This document shows, one piece after another, positions 1-12,759 of a stretch of 64,000 bases of DNA. Every line of letters begins with the position of its first letter. The stretch's first letter is position 1. This DNA comes from Pararge aegeria (Eukaryota; Arthropoda; Insecta; Lepidoptera; Nymphalidae). Made by a program: the position numbers and the translations under genes. The notes under the pieces are model-generated. The model was not told the DNA's origin and made no database searches. It was given only the letters and a program-made list of their open reading frames with translations. The stretch is taken from contig NC_053183.1 in assembly GCF_905163445.1 (NCBI RefSeq), forward strand, positions 5,456,001-5,520,000, written 5' to 3'.

Positions 1-1020
1 GGACTACGAAATCGATAAAAAAGCTTGACTGTGAATTATTGCTCTAACCAGGTTTCTCTTCTAATAATTTTCAATGACATTGTGAGATGGTGATAACAAA
101 AAAAAACACCCGGCTAAGTTTGTTTTGGGCTTCTTCTTAGACCAGGACGCGTTTGGAACCCTCGTAGCTTTAGTTTTAAGTTAACTTTAACTTTTACTTT
201 GAATATAATATTATTATATGTCATTAAGACAACATTGATATTAACTGTATAATTTAATTAGTTGCCTTTTAATACTTGCTCAAAAAGATTTTGTTTATAA
301 TGAATATTCTTGTTGTACTTTTCGTGCACCTTAAATTTCACATGCTTCATAGTAGAATGTGAAGGAATGTTATATTGTTTTAAGATCCTATGAAATCTCA
401 TCTCCAGCGAATAAATTTCATTTATTTTGATGTCGCCTGTTCACGTAGCCGCAGGTACAACACTTTGTTTTCTAGTCCTAACCACTGCAGTACATTAGGA
501 CCTAAACGTCCTTCAGTCCACGTACACTTCGCAAGTCGTTGAGCTACTCCGTAACTCTGGTTCGTCTACGGATATCCCCATTTCTAATTATATTACGTAG
601 CACCGCGAGCATATCTCTCTCTAGTGCCTGCTATACTGCCATCTTAAGAGGCCAAAAATTAGAAACCCGCTTGAGAAAATTCAGACGCTGAATAGAAATC
701 ACACATTAACAAAAATGCCCTCCCTTTCCACTGAAAATATAACTGAAAAACGACCCGCGCTAACCGCTGCGCCAAAAGTCGTCAAAACGCATCAAAAGCG
801 TGAAAAAAATGCATGAAAGCCGCAGAAAAAAACAAAGTCGGAATTGCTGGACTAATGGATCTGCCTCGGCGTATGAGTGGTTATCCAAAAACCTAGCGTG
901 GCGTACACAATTAATGGAAAGTTTGTTACAATTTTATTTTCACGGGTTCGCTTGACAGGTTTAATTAAATTCTCATTACCATGCACCAACCAGTTACAAT
1001 TGACCCGCGACGATACTAAC
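1..1020. other. Intergenic sequence, no gene seen
   Basis: AT-rich sequence without a recognisable gene. Bases about 124-185 (gggcttcttcttagaccagg and following) match in reverse a stretch at 8,384-8,435, so they are a fragment of a dispersed repeat. The reading frame at 877-1,092 runs into a SINE and has no protein features. Confidence 0.6.
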
Positions 1021-1310
1021 ACATCATCATCATCGTCATCATCACATCAACCCACCAGCCAACTACGGAGCACACGTCTCCTCCCACAATGAGAAGAGGT
1101 TAAGGGCGTAGTCCACCACGCTGGCCCAGTGCAGATTGGTGGTCTCCACACACCTTTGAGAACATTATGTAGAGCTATCAGGCATGCCGGTTTCCTTACG
1201 ATGTTTTCCTTCGCCCTTTAAGCTAGTGACATTTTAATTACTCAAATGGCACATAACTTAGATAATTTAGAGGTGCTAGGATTCGACCACCCAATGCGCT
1301 ATCTAATATT
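1021..1310 (-). repeat. tRNA-derived SINE, family A, minus copy
   Basis: Begins on the plus strand with the trinucleotide tail (cat)n, followed by the family body 'cacgctggcccagtg', 'cacacctttgagaacatta' and 'cgatgttttccttc', and ends in a decayed tRNA-like head near 1,270-1,310. The same body recurs at 12,334, 41,781, 42,171, 55,437 and 58,221. Read on the minus strand the order is tRNA-like head, body, (GAT)n tail. Confidence 0.85.
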
Positions 1311-1319
1311 ATAAATGCG

Positions 1320-3930
1320 AAATGGATATTTGATACTCAATCACTCCAAAACAGATATGGATGAACTTTAGCAGAGATGAATGTAGTCTGGAATAGCACA
1401 TACGCTACTTGTATCCCGGAAATATGTACAGCTCCCGAGGGCTATCCCCTCGGGAACTGTGCTTTGTTTTTGTTTTCCACAGAGCGAGAGTTCGAATTTT
1501 TTTTTTGCACCGTGGCAGTTATGGGGTAAGGGAATAAAATAAAACATATAAAATTTCCCACACTAAGCTTACCTGTTTGTAAGTGGTTATGGCAGTTAAA
1601 TTAAACCTATAATAATAATCAGTTTCTACTCGACATCGTACCGATGGTGGCACGTCTTTTGTTTATAATTTGAAATGAAGATTTCCCGGCCGCCCTAATT
1701 TCCCCGCTGGAGAACCCGGGCCCTCCCACTTACAAGATGCACTCACAGCGCTCAGTCATGCGTCGGAAAAATAAAAAAAAAAGTGTGAATATTTCTTTTA
1801 AGTAGGCGTGTCAACTGAGAACTTGAGTTTAATTTGAAGTCATTTGCTTTGTTTCTTATTTCAGCCACTACGCTTCACTTATGAGTGGTCTGATAATGAC
1901 CGCAAACTACCTACACGGCAGCGCTTTGGGATTTTTTTAAACTGTCTACCAGAATAGAAATAGTACCTAAATATAAACATTCTTTATGTAAATACAAACT
2001 TAAAAGTTATGCGTGGACACGTTAATCAGATGTGATTAATTGTTATTACTGTCTTGTCTTACTTATCATAGGTGCTGGTGTAGGTGATCAATAAATAAGT
2101 CGCAGGAAGTACGTGGGCATAGGTGGCACAAATCTAGGGATTCGGAATTCGGTTTCCATATTGTGCTCAATAGTGGACGTCCATGGGTGAAAATAAAAAT
2201 GGCGGTACATTGCTTAATTAGCGCACTCAACTGATTTGCGCTGTGCACAATTCCGCCCTTTACCAATCCTTTTTGTTGGTATATTTGATAGTTTATATCT
2301 TAGTTAATAGCCTACGTTCGTAGGTTGTTTACATATTTGTGAAAGATCTTCAAAGATGAAGAACTTTTTAAAATCAAGCAACTTTTGTGCTAGTATAAAG
2401 GATCAATATGGCAACTTCGCCAAGATTAGCCCTCTCCATCACAGAATGATTCTCCATAATAGATGTTACTGGCACAAACTAAGTAATCATATAATTTTTT
2501 TTTAAATCGACCATCGCTTATTCTTTTTACTCGTACGCTTAAAGTACTAAAACTTTGTACTCACCCAGTAATGATCACCGAACAAATCCATACAGGCAAT
2601 CACGACACTATAAAACACTTTATAAACAAATAGAACCGCGCATATACAAAACCTACAACCAAAAACGCCCGTATTCCAAATTGAAATTCGCGCGGTTGTA
2701 AAAAGCTCACTACGACTAGCGAGAACGTCCTAACGATGATAAATCGCGTCGCTCACTGGACGCTCGCCGTCTACGCGCAGCTTTCGTTCACACCTATGTG
2801 TCCTGCCTCGATATTCTCAGACACGATGTGCTCGTCGACGAGTTCATCATCAAAAAGTGACTAAATATAGACTAAGGACTCAGGCGTAATAAGCGATCTA
2901 AGTTTGACGAAAAAATAGGCATAGATCATTGTGTATTTATGTTTCGTGCAACACAAATTTTAACTATTTTAATATTACCCGCCCGCTTTGAATAGCCGCT
3001 TATAATAATAAGTGCTATTATTACTATAAGGTAAACAGTTATTAATAATTGGAAACTAATAGATTTTGACTATCACCATCAGCTCGGTCTATTAATAATC
3101 CACTGCTCTTCCTATCACCTGCATCAATGAGAGCCACAACAATGCTCCAATACGGGTGTGCGGGTTCTACGGGCGTTGGTACGAGTATATAGCCATCTTT
3201 AAATATCATATCTTTGACAAATACTCATATGCATTATTGCTTCGCTGTAACAATGTCGATAGCGAGACTTTCCTCTTAGAGAATAGCGCTGTAGGATGGT
3301 CGGAACTGTTGCTTCCAATAACAAAATATCAAATTGAAATAAATTATGTTTCCTCTTGCGGCTTATATTGTTTTTATTTAATTATCGCGTCCCTTTTTTT
3401 CACTTTCACTATAAACACACTTTCACTCAACACTTGAGGTTACTTTATATCTAAGAACAAATTGTTTTTTTCAGGGCCCTTTTTGTTCCATTCTATTCTT
3501 ATCACACTTCTAGTGACATTTTGTTACGTAAAAGTGAACAGTACTTATAGTATGTGAAGTTTTTGTTTACGAGGAAGTTTAGTTGGACTTCTACCGACTA
3601 CAACCCCACAGTCTGCTACGAGTAAGTAATCGCCTAGTGGCTAGATCACGGGAACGCTATCGCACACAACCGTAGGAAGTGCCCTAGATTGCCGTAAAAG
3701 ATCATTTCCCAAATACATTCAACTGTAGAACAACCTGTGGGCGCGACAACCCAACTTTTTGATAGAGAGGTTGTCAAGATAAGGCAGTCGTAAGGCAATG
3801 AACTACTAAATGGCTTCTACGTTATATCTGCGCTAAGTCGCTTATCGGTACAGCTTTACCGGTAGAGTGGTTATTAGCTAAGCTGGAATCCCCGACGGAC
3901 AGAAACTATTTTAAAATATGTTTACAAATG
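1320..3930. other. Intergenic sequence with weak repeats
   Basis: No convincing coding region. A CpG-richer part at 2,680-2,860 is described separately. The longer open frames here (2,066-2,266 minus; 3,156-3,437 plus) have AT-driven composition and no domain pattern, so they are not annotated. Confidence 0.5.
2566..2860 (-). promoter_or_regulatory. Candidate promoter and non-coding first exon of a leftward gene
   Basis: Bases 2,680-2,860 are clearly richer in CpG than the surrounding AT-rich DNA (several CGCG, CGTCG and ACGCG steps). On the minus strand, about 120 bp downstream, there is a strong splice donor: exon-like ...ATTACTGG followed by GTGAGTAC, boundary at 2,565/2,564. CpG-rich sequence followed by a good donor is what a promoter plus untranslated first exon looks like in insects. 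This is inference: no coding sequence supports it, and the rest of such a gene would lie left of the window. Confidence 0.25.
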
Positions 3931-3934
3931 TGTT

Positions 3935-4290
3935 TAAGGTCACTGCAGAGATACCGAATTGACTACCGGTACATGCAAGTAGTAGTACATTCAAAGTGTT
4001 TATACAGAAACGTCACTATGTCATTCTGTATACAGAACTACACTATGAGGCCGATCCAATTGCAACGAGGTGTGTGACAGGGAGATACTATCTCCCCAAA
4101 GCTGTTTAGTGCTGCGTTGGAGGACGTCTTTAAGCTTCTGGATTGGAACGGACTTGTTATCAATATCAACGACGAGTATATCACTCAAAATTCAGTTTGC
4201 CGATTATGTAGTCACAAAGATAGAGACTCATAGAGACCTTAATACAATGCTCAATGATCTCAGCATAGTTTTCCAACATGTATATGTAGC
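3935..4290 (+). pseudogene. RTE-type non-LTR retrotransposon reverse transcriptase, broken fragment
   Basis: Translated in frame from about 3,950, the sequence contains the RT hallmark QGDTISPKLFSAALEDVFK (about 4,078-4,134), then LDWNGLVININDEYI. After a frameshift near 4,190 it continues FADYVV...DLNTMLNDLS, where intact relatives have the catalytic FADD box. An in-frame TGA at 4,075-4,077 replaces the Arg codon just before QGD, and the second catalytic Asp reads Tyr. The element is therefore dead. Only the palm of RT is recognisable; endonuclease and C-terminal parts were not found next to it. Confidence 0.85.
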
Positions 4291-4724
4291 ATTAATATCT
4301 AATTTGCTAGCACTAATTTCATCATTTGTTTCGAAACCACTGGTTTTACTAGTAATCATAAAAAAAGACTACACAGATTTTAAATTAAGAATCTTAGATA
4401 CAAGATAACTATGAATTTACGTATTTTAGTCAAGAAAATAACCACCAAACAATTGGAAATAACAGGCACTTTACCCTAAACGCACCACAGCCTTATGAAA
4501 TTTATTACCTTTACCTATTTTGAAAATATATTCCTCCTATTTTCCTTTTGGTTGGCATAACAAACTGCGTGTCTACGTAGATTAGAATGATTGATCACCG
4601 GAGAAAAGTGTTGCTACTTTACAAAATAGACCTCTGTATTAGATGGCTTGACCATCCTTTCAGCATAATGGATACTATATTAAAAAAAATGATTTAATTG
4701 ATTGAATGATTGATTGGTTGATCG

Positions 4725-4992
4725 TTATAACAATACATGTAACAGTCTCACTGGTCTAGTGATTAGCATGTTCAGCGAGTTCAAGGTCACGAGTCGAATC
4801 CCATGTCAGACAAAACCAGTACCAGTTCTCAGTACCAGCCCGGAGAGAGTGGCTCGGAGAGCACGTGAAGCCGTTGGTATAGATTATTATCACTGGCTTG
4901 TAATAATTAAAGCCGCGTTGTAGGTATATGCTCTTTCATGTGAGGGAGGAGGCCTGTGCCCAGCTGAGTGACGTTAATACGCTGAGTGTTTA
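4725..4992 (+). repeat. tRNA-derived SINE, family C
   Basis: The tRNA-like head at about 4,745-4,802 has an A-box-like 'ggtctagtgattagca' and a B-box-like 'gagtcgaatccc'. The 3' end 'gaggaggcctgtgcccagc...gttaatacgctga' is a common lepidopteran SINE tail. A tail-only copy follows at about 5,825-5,935. It is not a tRNA gene because no cloverleaf 3' half follows. Confidence 0.75.
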
Positions 4993-5149
4993 GGAGTGAT
5001 AATAATAAAACACATTTTCCAATAGCAACATCGAAGGCTACTCAGTACCGAAGGCGATATAAAATAAAAATATACTTCTTCTTGCCCTGAAACAAGTTAT
5101 GTAGAGTCGACACAACACGTCTTCTAACTTAAAAACTTACTTCGTGCCT

Positions 5150-5402
5150 TCGACGATTGGTGCAGCGGGCAGCGACCCTGCTTTCGGTCCAAGGTTGTGG
5201 GTTTACAAATGGAAAATTTTCGTGTGAAGAACATGAATGTTTTCAGTGTTTGGGTGTTTATCTGTATATTATAAGTATTTATGTATAGCAATTATAAAAA
5301 TATTCATCAGTTACCTTAGTATCCATAACGAAAGGTACGCTTATTTTGGGGTTAGATGGCGATGTATGTATTGCCATAGTACCTAACTTTATTTATTTAT
5401 AA
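5150..5402 (+). repeat. tRNA-derived SINE, family B, plus copy
   Basis: The head 'gattggtgcagcgggcagcg' is A-box like. The body 'gaacatgaatgttttcagtg', 'gtgtttatctgtatattata' and 'agatggcgatgtatgtattg' is shared with copies at 19,095, 20,781, 24,894, 31,057, 47,645 and 50,224. The 3' end is (ttta)n. The B-box region is degraded here. Confidence 0.85.
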
Positions 5403-5404
5403 CA

Positions 5405-5760
5405 CCTGCACCCTTCAGATCGGAACTGCTGCTTTGCGGCAGAAATAAGCATTGTGGTAGTACTATCCCGGCCGAGCTCCGTCACAAAAACCACAACTGC
5501 TACTCCTAATTTGAATTGTAATAATAACATTACAACCTAATATGAAGATAAAAGACCGACAGCGCATAGTAATAAAGTGACAGGAGTCACATGATTTTAA
5601 TTTTGCGTGTGATGTTAGGACTTTATCTGATTTCTTTCAGTCCAAACTATGAGAGTGGTTTACTCAAAAACTAGTAGTTTTCTGTTTCACAGATAATTCT
5701 CAGAGACAGAACATAATGTACCTCCAAAGCCTGAAGTTTTTGGGGTTTTCATTTACACGT
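5405..5760 (+). repeat. Two dispersed repeats (5,405-5,510; 5,545-5,760)
   Basis: Bases 5,405-5,510 ('cacctgcacccttcagatcg', 'ggcagaaataagca') match 55,745-55,862. Bases 5,545-5,760 ('gtgacaggagtcacatgatt', 'acataatgtacctccaaagc') match 40,553-40,930. Class is unknown. The second pair is useful because the 40-kb copy is split by a later insertion. Confidence 0.75.
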
Positions 5761-5824
5761 TGTTTATCTAGGAATTGAATAAGATCCTTCTCTTTTTTAG
5801 TCCTTTAACGGATGAATCAACCTG

Positions 5825-5935
5825 TACTGAAGCAGCTTGGTTGGTATATGCACTAAATCCGTCTTTCCTATAAGAGACGCCTCTGCCCAGTACTGGGATG
5901 TTAACACACTGTGGATTAGGATAAAAAATATATCG
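5825..5935 (+). repeat. SINE family C, tail fragment
   Basis: Shares 'ttggtatatgcactaa', 'gcctctgcccagtactggga' and 'gttaacacactg' with the 3' end of the family C copy at 4,725-4,992. Confidence 0.65.
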
Positions 5936-7545
5936 TTTATTATTTATTACACTGATTGCAAGTTATTAGCTGTTGTCCTTTGTCCAATAATTATCATCAC
6001 TTAAGGATTTAGTTGATATTCACCTAATATTGACAGACTGCAGTTGGCAGAGCATACCACAGCATATCGATTAAAGATTATTGTTTAATTCCTCAGTACC
6101 ATCAACATTTTACTGAAGAGTATCACAAAAAAAATGGATAGGAGTTCCGTCGTCCATCCAGTGACTTAAAACACCCTCTTACTGGTTACACAATCATTAT
6201 ATATCTGTTACAGTATGAATCTGTAACAGAATCAAAGCTGTAACAGTGTGTATGTAATACATTAAGTTACCCAAAACTAAATTGTTTGATGTATAACAAA
6301 ATCGTGTAACCATTTAATCGGTAAAGTCAACGTTACCAGATCTATCGACTACTAGCTATTGAGTTTTGTTATTGGCTATTGTGTTGGTATAGCGTTGCCA
6401 ATCTTGCCAGCCCAGGCAATAAGGTACATCATACACTTTTAACACATTTAAATGGTTTACACTTTGATTCTGTGATATTTATAAATGCGTTTCCATCTAA
6501 AACTTGTTATTACGGTTACAGTTTGAGTCCCTAACTCTAACCCTAAAGAGCTGCAGTGGACGTTCGACATAAAATTATAATGAAAACACCTAGATAGTTA
6601 GCGAACTCTAATAAAGAGTTAACTTATAACGAGACAAACCGAAAACTAGTACCAAACAATACTATATATTATAATAGCTATCTTGAATGTTACATGACGC
6701 CCAGTCTCCCAGATCATAGTACCTACCTACTAACGTGGCCAACCCTTGCCCGGGTGTATATTTAGGATGGGTCCGATACCCTTTCTCTTTAATCCGAAAC
6801 ATCCATTAAGCTGTATACGTTTTTAACATATTTACCTTGGTATAAATATAGTAACATAGCTTCAAGTCACCGATTCCTAATGACATTTCATAAATTATTT
6901 TAGCTGATTATTCTGACATACCAAGTGGCCCTTCACAGGCCCAGAGCAACACTTTAGAGTATGTCACAAAAAGCTGTACTGCTACTTTATTAGGAAACAT
7001 CAGTCACAGCTAGTGACAATCCTGTGTCGTACCAGAAATGGAGAAACAGGCGTCTTTAGGATTCTTACATTTATTATTACACAATTAAGCAAGTAAAGCT
7101 GATAAATTCATATTTAGTTAGTTTCAGTTATTTACTATAATCGATCTTTAAATAAAAATTTAGAAAAATATCTATATCTATCTATAAAGATACCTTCATT
7201 CAATGGGAGAGCCTTATCCGATAAATTTACGAAACAATAACGTTACGCCACTGACCACCGCTTTAGAAATCTCCTGGTGCTGCCAGACAAACTAAAGATC
7301 TAGTTACGAAGAGTTACCACCCACTTAAATCTATCATTGGCTCCCCTCACATATTGGGCAGCTATGGGACTACTGTAAGTATGGGTTGTTATCATCGTTT
7401 AATATGCTACTCAAGAAAAAATCAATATATGGGAATATACCAAGCGCGCAACAAATACATTTATTTCCGTGGCCAGCATGTAAATTAACGAATGTAGTCA
7501 TGGCCTTCATTTTACTACAATAATTGGCACATATGCGCTTTAATG
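5936..7545. other. Intergenic sequence, nothing recognised
   Basis: AT-rich, no gene, RNA or clear repeat recognised on either strand. Confidence 0.5.
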
Positions 7546-7547
7546 CA

Positions 7548-7715
7548 AAATTCTTAAGAAGAAGAAGAAGAAGAAACACTTTATTGCACGTATAACATAC
7601 AGGAAAAGAAACAGTAAGGAGTATACAGTACACAATGTAGACATGCAAAGGCGGCCTTATTGCTGCAAGCAATCTCTTACAGGCAACCTTTGTAGATAGG
7701 ACTTACAGCAAGAGA
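7548..7715 (-). repeat. LINE/SINE 3'-end fragment with (GAA)n start, minus
   Basis: Contains 'aagaagaagaagaagaaaca', then 'ctttattgcacgtataacat' and 'ggcggccttattgctgcaag'. In reverse this reads '...gcaataaggccgcc...gcaataaagtgtttcttctt', the terminal part of a dispersed retroelement, also found in plus orientation at 39,446-39,595 and 44,410-44,527. The AATAAA next to the tail is probably its own poly(A) signal. The 100-codon minus-strand frame at 7,370-7,672 is a by-product of this repeat. Confidence 0.7.
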
Positions 7716-9790
7716 ACGGGATAGTGCCAAGAGTGTTGATAGATATACATAAATACCAAAATGTAAAGATACAAATACATATATAATTTAAATAAATATA
7801 CGTAATATATAAAATATACCTACATGATATATAAATAGAAAATATTCAATAATTCACTTAAAAATTATTCATTGTAAAGTGAAAATCTGAGGATGCTCGG
7901 GTTTCGGAGCGAAACGTGCGTAGAGGGTATATTGCCGAAGATCTGATTGGTGTAGAGTATAAATATTCAAGAAATTATAAATTACACCATACAGACTTCC
8001 AGCTTTTCGCGGAGTATAGCAAATTAAGCTTAAATTTCACAAATTCAAAAATTCTTTATTCATGTTGGTCACAATTGTGGACAAATTTTTAATGTGATAG
8101 ATAGTATTGTGACTTGTGTGTGAATTGTGGAACAATCTTCAATCGATGTGTTTCGTCAAAAATACAATCTAGGGATATTCAAGGGGTGGATAAACAAATT
8201 CCTTAAAAGCCAGCAACGCATTGGTGGTTGATTAGTGGGCGGCGGTGATCACTTAACATGAGGTGACCCACTTGATCGTTTGCCCGCTATTAATATTTAA
8301 AAAAAACACAGGCGTGAAATGTTCATACATATATATGTTAACATAATTGTGAGGTGATAACTACGTTCGCCATCTTGAACCGAAAGCTACGAGGGTTCTA
8401 AACGCACACTGGTCTAAGAAGAGCCCATAAAAAATGTTGCCGAGTCAGTAAGCACTGCTTTGATGATGTTTAGCTATAAATCTGTGATTTTTTTTCCAAT
8501 ACGAACACAGAGCTGGAATGCCTACCGGCTTCCGTTTACCCCACCGACTATAATATGAGTACCTTCAAATCAAGAGGGAATAAATAGGCAACTTCATGGC
8601 AAGCACTCTCCACCTTAGGTTGCATTGTCAGCTACATTCAGGTGCGATGTGGTAGTATTACATATAAACACATGAAAAGTGCCTTCTATAGATCTATTTT
8701 AGTAACTTTGCCACCCTACCTAGGTTTAAGCCTAGATTTCAGATTTTTATATTAAATAACAAAATGTAATATTACTTAAAAAGACACGTTGAAAACATTT
8801 CAAACGCCATATACACAAAGAGACGATGACTAAAAGTATATTTGAAGAATACCTAAGCATAAGCACGTAAAGTTAGCATGATAAGTTAAAATATATACAG
8901 CTATACCTTACGTAGGTATATAGGTAATTAAAGTAGATTATAACTAAGTAACTGCTGATCTAACTAATAATTTAATTGAAAAATTAAATCAGTAGTTAGA
9001 TCATGTACCTAGTGGTAGTAAGTAGGGGTGTAATTAAGGTATGTTTTCAAAGTTTAAATTTGCTTTCTTTGGTTAGTTACAAAGCGTAGTAACTATTAGT
9101 TCACGTTTACATTAATGTTTTTATCATTGCATCTAGGACTGAAAAAAGGGTATCCTAGCCAAAACAAGCACCACCCCTTCTTGGCTTCAAGCTAATTTTT
9201 TTATTTTAATACTAGTTTTTTTGTTTCCAAATTATATTCTACACAAACCTTTCGTAAAACTTACTGGTCTAAAAGTAGCGCTGCCCTTTTAAAATTATAT
9301 CCCGTGGAAAACGATATTTTCACACAGTACAGCAGCATTGTGTATTTTTGGTGGCGATCTCTTGAACTATTACTTAGTGCGTCCTAGTATAACAAATGTA
9401 AAGCGAAATGACACAAAACATTTCTTTCAATAGCAGAATCTTAGAAACAAAACGACATTTCTGTTGATGTTTTCATGTTTTGTGGCCTTGCATATTCGAA
9501 ATTATTTAATTATAACTTTCTGTTTAAAAAATATATACTAAGTTACGTTACGTATTATATTTCAAAAAGAAACGTACCAGCCAATAGTACCTTAATATGA
9601 TCTTATTTTCATCCGCAACCAAATAATGTCTTACATCTTGTCAGATACCTCATTCTTTTCAAAAGACAGGTATTCCCAAATTATAAATGTAAGATTTAAT
9701 ATCCCTATTTTCTCCGCTTTGTTCCTACTGTTAATATTACCTACTTTTATGTTTTTATTTACTGACCTGTGTATACTAACCGGCTATATT
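7716..9790. other. Intergenic sequence with decayed repeats
   Basis: Bases about 8,150-8,310 ('gccagcaacgcattggtgg', 'gcggcggtgatcacttaaca', 'gcccgctatt') match a widespread lepidopteran retroelement tail as I recall it. Bases 8,384-8,435 repeat 124-185 in reverse. An inverted repeat lies at 8,957-9,002. No gene is seen. Confidence 0.5.
8957..9002. repeat. Imperfect 21-bp inverted repeat
   Basis: The left arm gatctaactaataatttaat(t) pairs with the right arm aattaaatcagtagttagat(c) across a 4-base loop, with a few mismatches in the middle of the stem. It could be a remnant of a miniature transposon or only a chance hairpin. Confidence 0.5.
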
Positions 9791-9794
9791 ATAG

Positions 9795-10212
9795 CCATAA
9801 AATTTAATCGGATTCTACGCGACATCGTACCGGCACGCTAAATCTCTAGCAGCACTTGGTCGGGCGATTGCTAGCTGCCCCTGCCAGGCATCGAACGAAA
9901 AAGCATTTGACTGCATTAGGCAGCGCACAAATTTATATATAACTAGCTGACTCGCCTGCAATGCAACTTCGTCTGCATCAAATCGGTTATTATCGGTTTA
10001 TTAAAATCGGTTCAAATTGAACGGAGCTATGAAGTAAAATTGATAGAAAATTTCTTCCCGTTTTCCGGAGAAAACTAATTGTTTATCGAGATAAAAAGTA
10101 TCCTATATGTTGACTCTGAATATCAGCTACCACTGTACCTAATTTTTATATAAATCCGTTCGGTACTTTTCACGTGATGCCCGGACAGACAGACAGACAG
10201 ATAAGTTCATAA
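9795..10212. repeat. SINE D fragment and 'cagctagt/gacagaca' repeat
   Basis: Bases 9,800-9,900 share 'ctacgcgacatcgtaccgg' and 'cacgctaaatc' with SINE family D. Bases 9,948-10,203 run from 'actagctgactcgcctgcaa' through 'acttcgtctgca' to a (gaca)n tract at 10,186-10,201. This is an abundant lepidopteran repeat of uncertain class, perhaps LINE 3' end or Helitron related. A reverse fragment lies at 12,760-12,832. Confidence 0.6.
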
Positions 10213-12333
10213 ATTTCTTTATTCTATCTAAGTAGTTACTTATAAGTAAGATAAGTATATAATATACTCAAAGTATAGGTTAGTTTTATATCAGAAAAGT
10301 TCTATATGAAAGAAGAAAATCCAAGAAGACGTAATCGTGTACTTAAATAAACAACAAAAACAAATTCCTTCCTAAACCTCAGTCCTTTGCAGTTTGCAAG
10401 GTAAATAGTTCCTTAATTACACAGTCTTTGAGCTCCTATCAAGCTTGCCTCAAAGATAATCTGAATTACCCGGACCCACTAACACAGAAACAGCAGAAAG
10501 TGTTCTATTTAGCACTAAGTACAACTATTTTGTCTTTTAGATCGTAAGAGAGTACTTTGGTATGAAAAGTTCCTTGTCACAAATCACCGTCATGTTTGCT
10601 TGAAAGCATTAATTGATTTTGTAAAAGTGATTCAAAAACTGCAATGAAATAACCTCTCTTATATCAATCACCAAAGTCTCAATAATGCCTCACAGGTTGT
10701 GCACACACCTCCTTTCTCATAAAGGAAAGAGTAATTTTAAGCAAACACGCACGGCACGGGCGTGAACACCGCCAGCTGCATAACTTCGGGCTGTTACTGG
10801 AAAAATCTTGAAACAAAACTACCCTCATAATCCTTCATAAAAATAAATAGTAAACTCTCAGAGGAAAATGTCTCAGAAAAAATCATTAGATACCTATTTA
10901 GCATAATCAAAAAAACATGAGGAGTTTATAGGTACCTAAGAAAATATAACAAAAACCCAAAATTCCTTTCGGTTTCAACGCGAAAAAAGACGTGGAATGA
11001 ACACGAACACACCTTTAAGTACTTACTGAGTCGTGAGGGCGAAGCTCTTAGCTTTGACTTTAACAAAATGGCCGATTAGAATTATGATCAGAATATTTTG
11101 TTACATGCTTTTGGAATTCCCTATTAAATAAAACCAACAAGTAATTTTCGTCCAAAAACGCATTTACGAGGTTTGCTATTCTAGCTGACGACATTGTGAG
11201 GAAAATAATATGAAACACCATTATTCAAATAGCGAACTTACCAAGAAAGATGTGCAAAAGGAAATAAATAGATATAAATCCGTAGTTATTATAAAAGAAA
11301 CGTGAAGCATCCAACGCCGGGTAACTTATTTCTAGGTTTTCATTCGAGATACTTTTTTCTTTTCCCCGGCCCTATGTCTGTTTTATTTGTGTTTGAGATG
11401 CAAGAACCCGCAACTTCCAATACTTACTTGAAAAACACTTTTGCCGTTTTATTTGCATGCCCACAAAGGAGTTCATTCAATAATGGTAAGTTTTTACCCT
11501 TTAAGTTTTGTCTGTTTTGCGTTACATTACGTTAGAATAAGTACATAAAATAATTCATAGAATGGATTTTATCACCAAATGTAATCGTTCTATTTCCGTT
11601 TCCATAATCATTTGAGCTCTAGGGAACATAAACCGTTTTCAACAGCTCTCACCTTCCCATTAGAGAAGTGAAAACTTTGTTTCGTCTTACCGTACCTTTA
11701 GCTATGAAATATTGGTACCGTAAGAGAAAAAATTATTGCCTTGATAACATCACTTTTATTGACCGCCTTTCTATACGATTCTGTTTTGACTTTATGTTTT
11801 GTTACCATAGAGTTATTTAATCTATGTATCTGGAGATTTTACCTACTAAAATTGCTCCCACACCTGTATCTTAAGACGTAAATCAGCTATTCCATTTGTC
11901 CATAAAGCGTGGCTTTATCGCGCCTATCTAATTTACTGCTAAGTGCCACCTTTATACCCTGTTTATATTTTGCGATGCCGGACGTAATGACATTGACACC
12001 TTTACCTGTACTAAGTAAAATGTTCGTTGAAAAGCTTTATTTTTACTAAAAGACGAAAAACATTTTATTAATACATAGGTACTTTGAGCAACAAACTCTA
12101 ACTCCCTTGACGTTAAAATATAAGTCAACATTTGGACAATTTGTTTGCAAGGTAAAGCAAAGCATTTTGTTTCGGGAAAAATGGCAAAAGTTTATCAACT
12201 TTCAGGCGTGGTTATACTGATTAGTTTATTTATTTTAGGAGGTAAAGGTAAGGTACTCATTTACTCTATTTTCCAGATACTCAGGTATTAATCCGCATGT
12301 AATAATACTTTTTATAATTACCTGAAGTTTATT
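10213..12333. other. Intergenic sequence, nothing recognised
   Basis: AT-rich, no gene recognised. The frame at 11,302-11,535 has no domain pattern or flanking splice support. Confidence 0.5.
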
Positions 12334-12632
12334 AATCATCATCATCATATCAACCCATTACCGGTCCACTACAGGGCACGGGTCTCCTCCCACAATGAGT
12401 GCGAGTTGAGGGCGTAGTCCATCACGCTGGCCCAGTGTGGATTGGTGGACTCCACACACCTGTGAGAACATTATCGAGAACTTTCAGGCATGCAGGTTTC
12501 CTCACGATGTTTTCCTTCACCGTTGAAGCAAGTGATATTTTGATTACTTAAAACTCAAATCATTTCGAAAAGTTGGGATTCGAATTCGGCTCCCCGAAAA
12601 TGAAGTCGCGCTACCCATTGGGCTATTTAATG
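12334..12632 (-). repeat. tRNA-derived SINE, family A, near full-length
   Basis: Starts at (atc)n, then 'caacccattaccgg', 'gggcgtagtccatcacgctg', 'cacacacctgtgagaacatt' and 'gcaggtttcctcacgatg', ending with a tRNA-like head ('gggattcgaattcggc', B-box like; 'cccattgggcta', A-box like). Confidence 0.88.
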
Positions 12633-12759
12633 CTATTAATATGTTAAATTGAAATATCAGAAGCCCAGTTGTGATAGGTATATTTAATTAAAAAAAGTTG
12701 CAAGGCTCGACACTATTTAAAATATATTCTTGTAACGTAGGTAAGATCGTATTAGGTTC

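Noticed and set aside
3156..3437. 93-codon open frame
   Set aside because: AT-driven composition, no homology that I recognise, no splice support, next to degraded repeats.
6525..6550. Telomere-like ctaactctaaccctaaag
   Set aside because: Only three irregular units, and the insect repeat is TTAGG (CCTAA). Chance.
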